From Bacteroidota bacterium (lineage in GTDB: Bacteria; Bacteroidota; Bacteroidia; UBA7662; CANHCV01): DNA of 10,791 nt. The stretch covers positions 1 to 10,791 of the forward strand of contig JAIYBD010000163.1 of assembly GCA_027488715.1 (NCBI GenBank), read 5' to 3'. The translations under genes were made by a program, and so were the position numbers. This document shows positions 5,594-10,791 of this stretch, piece by piece. Positions within the stretch are counted from its first letter, which is position 1; each line of letters starts with the position of its first letter. The notes beneath the pieces are model-generated. The model was not told the origin of the DNA and ran no database searches. It saw only the letters and a program-made list of their open reading frames with translations.

Positions 5594-6298
5594 ATGAAAT
5601 ACAAACGCGTTCTCGTAAAACTCTCCGGCGAAGCCCTGATGGGCGATAAACAATTCGGAATTGACTCCAACCGAATCGCCCAATATGCGGAAGACATCAA
5701 AGAAATAACTCAACTCGGTTGCGAAGTGGCCATCGTCATTGGAGGTGGAAACATCTTCCGCGGTGTGCAAGCCGAAGCCGGTGGCATGGATCGCGCCCAA
5801 GGAGATTATATGGGCATGCTGGCCACCATGATCAACTCCATGGCCCTGCAAGCTGCGTTGGAAAAAGCTGGAGTTTACTCCCGATTGCAGTCGGCCATTA
5901 AAATGGAAGAAATTGCCGAACCGTTCATTCGCCGTCGTGCCATCCGGCACTTGGAAAAAGGACGTGTGGTGATTTTTGGTGCCGGAACAGGTAATCCCTA
6001 TTTCACCACCGATACCGCAGCTTCTTTGCGCGCCATCGAAATCCAAGCCGATGTCATTTTAAAAGGAACCCGGGTCGATGGAATCTACACCGCAGATCCT
6101 GAAAAAGATCCTTCCGCTACCAAATACGAAACCTTAAGCTTCACCGAAGCCTACGAAAAGAAATTGAACGTGATGGACATGACGGCCTTTACCTTATGTC
6201 AGGAAAACCATCTCCCCATCATCGTTTTTGATATGAATAGCCCTAAAAACTTGCTAAAAGTGGTAAAAGGGGAAAACATTGGAACCCTCGTAAAATAA
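5594..6298 (+). CDS. pyrH: UMP kinase (uridylate kinase)
   Basis: PyrH phosphorylates UMP to UDP in the cytoplasm, the committing step toward UTP and CTP. The 234-residue protein is full-length (E. coli has 241) and carries the amino-acid-kinase fold. Visible motifs are VLVKLSGEAL (residues 6-15, phosphate-binding Lys and Gly), GGGNIFRG (50-57), DYMGMLATMINSMALQ (71-86), GTGNPYFTTDTAA (131-143, UMP binding and the family signature), KGTRVDGIYTADP (157-169, ATP side) and NVMDMTAFTLCQEN (192-205). It is the first gene of a four-gene unit and is followed after six bases by frr, the pyrH-frr order common in bacteria. Here rpsB and tsf are not immediately upstream. The enzyme is normally a GTP-activated, UTP-inhibited hexamer, which is family knowledge and not visible here. 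Confidence 0.98.
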   Translation: MKYKRVLVKLSGEALMGDKQFGIDSNRIAQYAEDIKEITQLGCEVAIVIGGGNIFRGVQAEAGGMDRAQGDYMGMLATMINSMALQAALEKAGVYSRLQSAIKMEEIAEPFIRRRAIRHLEKGRVVIFGAGTGNPYFTTDTAASLRAIEIQADVILKGTRVDGIYTADPEKDPSATKYETLSFTEAYEKKLNVMDMTAFTLCQENHLPIIVFDMNSPKNLLKVVKGENIGTLVK

Positions 6299-6304
6299 TT
6301 CATC

Positions 6305-6868
6305 ATGAACGAAGAAGTACAAATTTATTTGGATGAAACCAAAGAGAGCATGGAAAAAGCCTTGGCTCACTTGAATTATGAATTAGGTAAAATTCGTGCC
6401 GGAAAAGCATCCACTGGGATGTTGGAAGGTGTGATGGTGGAATACTACGGGGCCCCTACCCCATTGAATCAGGTTGCCAACGTGAATACTCCCGATGCAC
6501 GAACCATCATCATTCAACCATGGGAGAAATCCGTAATTTCGGCCATTGAGCGCGGAATTATCAACGCAAACTTGGGTCTTGCACCCACCAACGACGGAAT
6601 CATTATCCGTTTAACCATTCCGCCCCTCACCGAAGAACGCCGCCGCGAATTGGTGAAGAAAACCAAAGGCGAAGGTGAAAATGCCAAAGTTGCCATCCGA
6701 AACATTCGCCGCGATGTGAATGCTGGAATCAAAGACCTTCAAAAAGATGGATTGCCCGAAGACATGGCCAAAGATGCCGAAGCGAAAGTGCAAACCATTA
6801 CCGATAAATACATTGCCCGAGTTGATGAATTATTGGTTGAGAAGGAGAAAGATATCATGACGGTTTAA
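6305..6868 (+). CDS. frr: Ribosome recycling factor
   Basis: Frr, with EF-G, splits post-termination ribosomes so that they can initiate again. The product is 187 residues, close to the usual 185. The two-domain layout is visible. Helix 1 of domain I includes ALAHLNYELGKIRAGKAS (residues 19-36, with the conserved RAGKAS). The beta-rich domain II covers about 40-105 (VEYYGAPTPLNQVANV, TIIIQPWEKS, IERGIINANLGLAPTNDG, IIRLTIPPLTEERR). The long helices of domain I resume at 108-185 (GENAKVAIRNIRRDVN, DKYIARVDELLVEKEKDIM). The start six bases after the pyrH stop fits the family N-terminus. Nothing is missing or unusual. Confidence 0.98.
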   Translation: MNEEVQIYLDETKESMEKALAHLNYELGKIRAGKASTGMLEGVMVEYYGAPTPLNQVANVNTPDARTIIIQPWEKSVISAIERGIINANLGLAPTNDGIIIRLTIPPLTEERRRELVKKTKGEGENAKVAIRNIRRDVNAGIKDLQKDGLPEDMAKDAEAKVQTITDKYIARVDELLVEKEKDIMTV

Positions 6869-6872
6869 CCGC

Positions 6873-7658
6873 ATGCTCTTCTTCAACGATATTCCCGCTG
6901 CCAACGGTTCCTCCGAAGCCTTGGTCATCCTCCATGGATTATTTGGAACCGGAGACAATTGGATTACCCTGGCCCGACATTGGAGTCAGCACTACCGCAT
7001 CATTCTACCCGATGCCCGCAACCATGGCCATAGTTTTCAATCGGAAACTTTCGATTATCCGGCCATGGCCCTGGACTTAAAAGAACTGGTTGATCACCTG
7101 GGACTAACCCGATTTCATTTGATGGGACATTCCATGGGAGCGAAAACGAGCATGTACTATGCCCTCCAACACGGAAATTCGCTCCAATCGCTTTCCCTCA
7201 TCGACATGTCGATCTTTCGGAACCAACTCGATCACCAAAAAGTGTATTTACGAGCAATGGCCGACCTCGATTTGGAGAGCATGAATAGCCGGAGCGAAGT
7301 AGATCTAGCCCTTTCAACCGACATCCCTGATTTTGGGATTCGTCAATTTTTATTGAAAAGCCTTACCCGAAACGAACACAAACAATTTGCCTGGCGATTA
7401 AACCTCCCCGTTTTCCTTACCACGGTGGATTCGATTGGGGAAGGAATTCCCGCCGAGGGGACTTTCGATGGTCCAACCTTGTTTTTACGAGGCGGAAAAA
7501 GTGATTACGTGAAAGATTCGGATTGGCCGCTCATCTTGGAGCGTTTCCCCAACGCCGAATTACAAACCATTCCCCAGGCTGGACATTGGGTTCATGCCGA
7601 TGCACCTCAAGAATTTTCATCCCTATTTTTACCCTTCATCCAAAAACATTCGCTGTGA
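6873..7658 (+). CDS. Alpha/beta-hydrolase, YbfF-like esterase
   Basis: This 261-residue cytoplasmic protein belongs to the alpha/beta-hydrolase fold, nearest by eye to the YbfF/ABHD11 acyl-esterase group. LVILHGLFGTGDNW (residues 17-30) forms the oxyanion region and is typical of that group. PDARNHGHS (46-54) is a second signature. GHSMGAK (85-91) holds the nucleophile Ser87, and AGHWVHADAPQEF (236-248) holds His238. The acid is probably Asp111 (SLIDMS) or Asp211 (GGKSDYV). The substrate is unknown; YbfF-type enzymes act on short acyl or acyl-CoA esters in vitro. The gene starts four bases after frr and its stop overlaps the GTG start of the methyltransferase, so it is embedded in the pyrH operon. 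Confidence 0.9.
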   Translation: MLFFNDIPAANGSSEALVILHGLFGTGDNWITLARHWSQHYRIILPDARNHGHSFQSETFDYPAMALDLKELVDHLGLTRFHLMGHSMGAKTSMYYALQHGNSLQSLSLIDMSIFRNQLDHQKVYLRAMADLDLESMNSRSEVDLALSTDIPDFGIRQFLLKSLTRNEHKQFAWRLNLPVFLTTVDSIGEGIPAEGTFDGPTLFLRGGKSDYVKDSDWPLILERFPNAELQTIPQAGHWVHADAPQEFSSLFLPFIQKHSL

Positions 7659-9121
7659 GAAGATCCCGCAAAACCCATCCGCCCATCCAAAATTTGGAAA
7701 TTATTGATGCTGCAAGCGATGGGCGCGGCGTTGGACGCCATGAAGGGCAGGTCGTTTTTGTACCTTATACCGCTCCAGGCGATGTGGTGAATGTTCGCAT
7801 CGTTGGGGTAAAGAAAAAAATGCTGGAAGGGAAAGTTACCGAATTGGTAACCGCCTCTCCAAACCGAACTCAACCCGTGTGTCAACATTTTGGGGTTTGC
7901 GGCGGCTGCAAATGGCAACACATGGCCTATTCAGCCCAAACATCATCCAAAGAAAAGCAGGTCAATGATGTTTTAACTCGCATTTCTGGACTTGAACTTC
8001 CAACGCCCAATCCGCTATTAGGACCTGAAATCGTTTGGAATTACCGCAATAAAATGGTGTACACTTTTGCACCCGGCCGATGGTTAACCGACGAAATGTT
8101 GAACGAAATCAAATCCAACTTTTCCGGGGAGGAAGACCAAAGTGATGCGGTACAACAGGCAATTCATTCGGCCAAAAGTGCGCCTTCGGTTGGTTTTCAC
8201 GTTCCTGGCCGATTTGATTCGGTGGTTCACATTGAAAAATGTCATTTGCAAGATGCCTTCGCTGATGAGATTCGTTTGTTTCTGCACAACTTTGCTCAGG
8301 AGAACGAACTCACGTATCACGATATTCGTGCCCATCAGGGCTTTTTACGAAATGTGATGATTCGAAATACCCGATTGGGAGAATGGATGGTGATGGTGGT
8401 CTTTGGAGAAAATCAGCCTGAAAACATCCAGCTCGTGATGACGGCGTTAAAATCAAAATTCACAAAAATTGATTCCCTATTGTACATCATCAACGAAAAG
8501 ATGAACGACAGTTACGATGACCAAGAAGTTCACGTTTTCGCAGGAAAGGATTGCATTGAAGAAACTTTGGGAGATTTCCGATTTCGGATTAGTCCGAAAA
8601 GTTTCTTTCAAACGAATACCCGCCAAGCGGAAGTTTTGTACGATGTGGTGAAGCGAATGGCGGGTTTGAGCGGGAAAGAAGTTGTTTACGACTTGTATGG
8701 AGGAACGGGATCGATTGGAATTTACCTGAGTAAGGAAGCGCATCGTTTTATTGGCGTAGAATACGTTCAAGATGCCGTTGATGACGCTTGGAAAAATGCC
8801 GAGTTAAACGGTATTACTCACGGAAGTTTTTTCGCTGGCGACATGAAGGAAGTTTTGAACGACGAATTCATTGGTCAGCATGGTAAACCCGATGTATTGA
8901 TTACCGATCCACCAAGGACAGGCATGCATGTGGATGTGGTGAACAAAATTTTGGAAATCGAAGCACCCAAAGTGGTTTATGTAAGCTGCAACCCAGCTAC
9001 CCAAGCTCGAGATTTGGAATTGTTGGCTCAAAAATACGAGGTGGTGGAATTGCAACCGGTGGATTTATTCCCTCATACCCACCACGTTGAGAACGTTGCA
9101 TTATTAATTTTAAAGAAATAG
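7655..9121 (+). CDS. rlmD: 23S rRNA (uracil-5-)-methyltransferase, RlmD/RumA type
   Basis: The enzyme makes 5-methyluridine in 23S rRNA from S-adenosylmethionine; E. coli RlmD acts at U1939. The protein is 488 residues if started at GTG 7655, which overlaps the preceding stop as GTGA. The frame is open further up to an ATG at 7523, but that part is a shadow of the hydrolase gene and lacks family similarity. A TRAM RNA-binding domain occupies about 8-65. The 4Fe-4S ligands are Cys76, 82, 85 (CQHFGVCGGC) and probably Cys196 (EKCHLQ). The methyltransferase part has FRISPKSFFQTN, VYDLYGGTGSIG (346-355, SAM site), DPPRTGMH, SCNPATQARDL with nucleophile Cys445, and HHVENVALL with catalytic base Glu479. 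A roughly 20-residue acidic insertion (SGEEDQSDAVQQAIHS) lies before VGFHVPGRF. The target base could instead be the Bacillus RlmCD sites; the sequence cannot separate these. Confidence 0.95.
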   Translation: MRRSRKTHPPIQNLEIIDAASDGRGVGRHEGQVVFVPYTAPGDVVNVRIVGVKKKMLEGKVTELVTASPNRTQPVCQHFGVCGGCKWQHMAYSAQTSSKEKQVNDVLTRISGLELPTPNPLLGPEIVWNYRNKMVYTFAPGRWLTDEMLNEIKSNFSGEEDQSDAVQQAIHSAKSAPSVGFHVPGRFDSVVHIEKCHLQDAFADEIRLFLHNFAQENELTYHDIRAHQGFLRNVMIRNTRLGEWMVMVVFGENQPENIQLVMTALKSKFTKIDSLLYIINEKMNDSYDDQEVHVFAGKDCIEETLGDFRFRISPKSFFQTNTRQAEVLYDVVKRMAGLSGKEVVYDLYGGTGSIGIYLSKEAHRFIGVEYVQDAVDDAWKNAELNGITHGSFFAGDMKEVLNDEFIGQHGKPDVLITDPPRTGMHVDVVNKILEIEAPKVVYVSCNPATQARDLELLAQKYEVVELQPVDLFPHTHHVENVALLILKK

Positions 9122-9143
9122 CCCAATTCTTCGCTTTTGGGTG

Positions 9144-9151
9144 TACCTTTG
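9144..9151 (+). promoter_or_regulatory. Bacteroidota -7 element, TAccTTTG, upstream of the cold-shock gene
   Basis: TACCTTTG is a full TAnnTTTG match lying 64 bases before the csp ATG, inside the 94-base gap after rlmD. A start about five bases downstream gives a leader of about 60 bases, AT-rich in its second half. No -33 TTG is seen. A long leader is a known feature of many cold-shock genes, so this spacing is plausible. Confidence 0.4.
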
Positions 9152-9215
9152 AGAAGAATAGAAGTAGGAAATAAAAATTGTTCTTTTTCTGCCCTATTCA
9201 ATAATTATTTTTTTA

Positions 9216-9407
9216 ATGAAAACAGGTACAGTAAAGTTTTTTAATCATTCCAAGGGATTTGGATTTATTAAAGAAGACAACGGCCCAGAAGTGTTTGTTC
9301 ACGTTTCTGGCTGCAAGGAAGAAATTCAAGACAATGACTTGGTAACCTTCGAGGTCCAAGACGGTCGAAAAGGCTTAAATGCCGTGAATGTTCGAAGAGC
9401 AGACTAA
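9216..9407 (+). CDS. Cold-shock domain protein (CspA family)
   Basis: This 63-residue single-domain OB-fold protein binds single-stranded RNA or DNA and melts RNA structure. It opens with MKTGTVKFFNHSKGFGFI, with the RNP1 motif KGFGFI at residues 13-18. RNP2 (VFVHVS, 26-31) and the C-terminal strand LVTFEVQDGRKGLNAVNVR follow. The ending matches the compact Bacteroidota Csp form. Cys33 (SGCK) is slightly unusual in a position often Leu or Ile. The gene stands alone with a 94-base AT-rich upstream gap, its own -7 element and a strong terminator, so it is likely monocistronic. The name CspA-family is safe, but the paralogue cannot be told from the sequence. Confidence 0.97.
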   Translation: MKTGTVKFFNHSKGFGFIKEDNGPEVFVHVSGCKEEIQDNDLVTFEVQDGRKGLNAVNVRRAD

Positions 9408-9439
9408 AAAAAATCCCGCCAAATGGCGGGATTTTTTTT
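9406..9439. terminator. Bidirectional intrinsic terminator between csp and menF
   Basis: A GC core stem (TCCCGCC 9414-9420, GGCGGGA 9425-9431) around an AAAT loop is flanked by eight A's on the left (9406-9413) and eight T's on the right (9432-9439). The whole is a perfect 15-bp inverted repeat that presents a U tract to transcripts from either side. It lies right after the csp stop, and its right arm contains part of the menF stop codon (9438-9440). Confidence 0.93.
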
Positions 9440-10430
9440 ATATCATTTTTCCTAAAGTAGCTGCTTTCATTTCCGTTTCCCGGTATTCGGCTTCGGCATC
9501 AGAATCCGATAATATTCCGCAGCCAACGTGCAATCGACATTTCTCTTCTTGAACTTCCATGCATCGAAGGTTAACGAACAACTCCGATTCAGCCATGGGA
9601 TCCATCCAACCAAAAAAACCACTATAATACCTTCTAAAAGCCTTCTCTTGCTGTTCTAGAAAAGCGTGCGCTTCCTTGGACGGATAGCCGCAAACGGCCG
9701 GAGTGGGATGAAGCGCCTGAATCATTTCCAAGGTTGAGCCATCGGTTTTTCCCAATAAGGTGGTTTTGAGATGCTCAATATTTCCGGCATTATCAGTAAC
9801 CGGACCAAACACTTCCATTTCCTTCGCCTGCAGGCGAGTAAGTCGATCCAGCAAATAGGCCGTTACCAAATGCTGTTCTTTCAATTCTTTGGCGCCCCAA
9901 TTCCCTTGCGTTCCCGCAGGGCGCGTTCCCGCCAACGACATAGTTTCGAAACGAATGCCACGACGATGCAACAGTAATTCGGGAGAAGCCGTAACCCAAC
10001 TGCCCGTAACTTTGCTTTGGAACCAACACACATTGGCTCGTGGATATTGTTCACATAAACGGTCAAACAAACCTATCTCGGGAACTTTTTCCATTTCTAC
10101 CACGCGTGAAACGACCAACTTTTGAAATTTGCCGTTCGAACACATTTCTTTGATGGCTTCCACCCTATCAACAAAATCGGTCATGGTTTCAATTCCACCC
10201 TTACTCAAATCATTCCCTTGTACCTCTGCTTGGTGGGGCGACATGGGCACCAGGTTTTTGGAAGAAATCCAAATGATGGGGCATGAATCGGAAGGTTCGA
10301 AAGGGGCGTAAACAAACCCAGGATCTTGGGGAATATCTTCCCAACGATTCAACCGCAGTTCGGCCCCATCCGGCCACGTGTACCATTGTGGACGCTGTCC
10401 GTGGGGGCGATATCCGAGGAAGTTTTTCAT
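9438..10430 (-). CDS. menF: Isochorismate synthase (chorismate-binding enzyme), menaquinone pathway
   Basis: The enzyme converts chorismate to isochorismate, the first step of menaquinone synthesis. The product is 330 residues, shorter than E. coli EntC (391), mainly because the N-terminal part is reduced; the catalytic core is intact. Visible motifs are QKLVVSR with Lys104, the likely general base, SPELLL (near 149-154), SLAGTRPAG (165-173), KELKEQHLV with Glu185, the likely general acid, EHLKT, HPTPAVCGYPSKEA (241-254), YYSGFFGW (268-275), ELFVNLRC and GCGILSDSDAEAEYRETEMKA near the C-terminus with the Mg-binding Glu. The ATG at 10430 was chosen because it overlaps the upstream thioesterase stop as ATGA; the frame is open 13 codons further. 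Isochorismate synthase is preferred over anthranilate or aminodeoxychorismate synthase because of the Lys/Glu pair and the MenI-like partner. Confidence 0.92.
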   Translation of the reverse strand: MKNFLGYRPHGQRPQWYTWPDGAELRLNRWEDIPQDPGFVYAPFEPSDSCPIIWISSKNLVPMSPHQAEVQGNDLSKGGIETMTDFVDRVEAIKEMCSNGKFQKLVVSRVVEMEKVPEIGLFDRLCEQYPRANVCWFQSKVTGSWVTASPELLLHRRGIRFETMSLAGTRPAGTQGNWGAKELKEQHLVTAYLLDRLTRLQAKEMEVFGPVTDNAGNIEHLKTTLLGKTDGSTLEMIQALHPTPAVCGYPSKEAHAFLEQQEKAFRRYYSGFFGWMDPMAESELFVNLRCMEVQEEKCRLHVGCGILSDSDAEAEYRETEMKAATLGKMI

Positions 10431-10791
10431 TTCGCTTCGATGATAGCAACGGTAAAACGGGAAATGCACACCAATTGCTGTTCTTCATCGTGAATTTTTA
10501 TTTCCCAAATGTGGGTTGTTTTTCCACGATGAAGGATCATTCCTATTCCGGTGACCCATCCACTGCGCGCGGCTCGAATGTGGTTGGCGTTGATTTCTAA
10601 TCCAACGGCCAATTTACCTTCGTCTTTCACCAACAAATAAGAACCCAAAGATCCGATGGTTTCGGCCAACGCCATGGATGCGCCTCCGTGCAAACGACCG
10701 AACGGCTGCATGGTTCGGTGGTCGACGGGCATGCGGGCTACGATGTGGCCGGGGGTTAAATCCAAATATTCGATGCCCAAATGGCCAACCA
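10427..10791 (-). CDS. menI: MenI/YdiI-like hotdog thioesterase (1,4-dihydroxy-2-naphthoyl-CoA hydrolase), 5' end outside window
   Basis: This hotdog-fold acyl-CoA thioesterase very likely releases 1,4-dihydroxy-2-naphthoate from its CoA ester in menaquinone synthesis. About 121 residues are visible. The frame stays open to the right edge, so the N-terminus is cut off; a TTG at 10780 is not a likely start, since VGH precedes LGIEYLDL as in homologues. The active-site segment MPVDHRTMQPFGRLHGGASMALAETIGS matches E. coli YdiI closely and includes the catalytic Glu (ALAE). GLEINANHIRAARSGWVTG and the ending HIWEIKIHDEEQQLVCISRFTVAI also follow that family. Its stop overlaps the menF start (ATGA), so the two are translationally coupled. 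The neighbour supports the DHNA-CoA role over the phenylacetate (PaaI) role. Confidence 0.9.
   Translation of the reverse strand, partial: VGHLGIEYLDLTPGHIVARMPVDHRTMQPFGRLHGGASMALAETIGSLGSYLLVKDEGKLAVGLEINANHIRAARSGWVTGIGMILHRGKTTHIWEIKIHDEEQQLVCISRFTVAIIEAK

Noticed and set aside
5507..6046. 179-codon open frame on the - strand across the start of pyrH
   Set aside because: It is antisense to a certain gene, has no recognisable family and is explained by codon bias of pyrH.
7523..7654. 44-codon upstream extension of the methyltransferase frame with an ATG at 7523
   Set aside because: It lies inside the hydrolase gene in another frame, has no family similarity, and the GTG at 7655 gives a typical GTGA stop-start overlap and the expected N-terminus.
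9122..9141. Weak inverted repeat (CCCAA...TTGGG) just after rlmD as a possible terminator
   Set aside because: The stem is only 5 bp with a 10-base loop and no T tract follows, so I do not call a terminator.
10431..10469. 13-codon extension of menF to 10469
   Set aside because: The extension runs back into the thioesterase gene in a different frame. The ATG at 10430 overlaps the thioesterase stop as ATGA.
10778..10780. TTG at 10780 as the start of the thioesterase
   Set aside because: The frame is open to the edge and the residues before it (VGH) fit the family, so the true start is outside the window.

Overview
The window looks like ordinary core chromosome of a Bacteroidota bacterium, most likely a Flavobacteriales-type organism. 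No start codon here has a clear Shine-Dalgarno sequence. TAnnTTTG, the Bacteroidota sigma-A -7 element, lies just upstream of several starts. The gene families (DUF3109, the 4Fe-4S RlmD-type methylase, a menI-menF pair, a short Csp) match that phylum. Family and pathway assignments come from reading motifs by eye, not from a database search.

Layout. 1-74 is the tail of an unrecognised + strand gene, closed by an intrinsic terminator. 131-691 encodes a cysteine-rich DUF3109 protein. 753-944 encodes a tiny exported Lys/Cys-rich protein, again with a strong terminator. 995-1684 is an exported GH25 muramidase, convergent with msrB (1686-2189, - strand), a predicted lipoprotein methionine-R-sulfoxide reductase. 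Divergent from msrB, 2272-4299 encodes a secreted protein with a DUF1573-like Ig domain, three beta-rich repeat domains and a C-terminal vWA domain. 4318-4707 (unknown cytoplasmic protein) and 4709-5566 (orphan family-3 solute-binding protein) form a two-gene unit.

5594-9121 is a tight + strand operon: pyrH, frr, an alpha/beta hydrolase and an rlmD-like rRNA uracil-5-methyltransferase, with gaps of 6 and 4 bases and a final GTGA overlap. It joins UMP supply, ribosome recycling and rRNA modification. 9216-9407 is a cold-shock protein with a leader of roughly 60 bases, ending in a bidirectional terminator shared with the - strand menaquinone pair. That pair is a MenI-type thioesterase (10427 to beyond the right edge) overlapping an isochorismate synthase (9438-10430) by ATGA.

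I see no tRNA, rRNA, CRISPR, insertion sequence, phage or defence genes, and no gene-free stretch above about 100 bases. I found no clear undescribed system. The items most worth a second look are the Lys/Cys mini-protein, promoter elements placed so that messages would be leaderless or nearly so, a terminator tail that doubles as a promoter element, and the vWA protein with its unknown neighbours.
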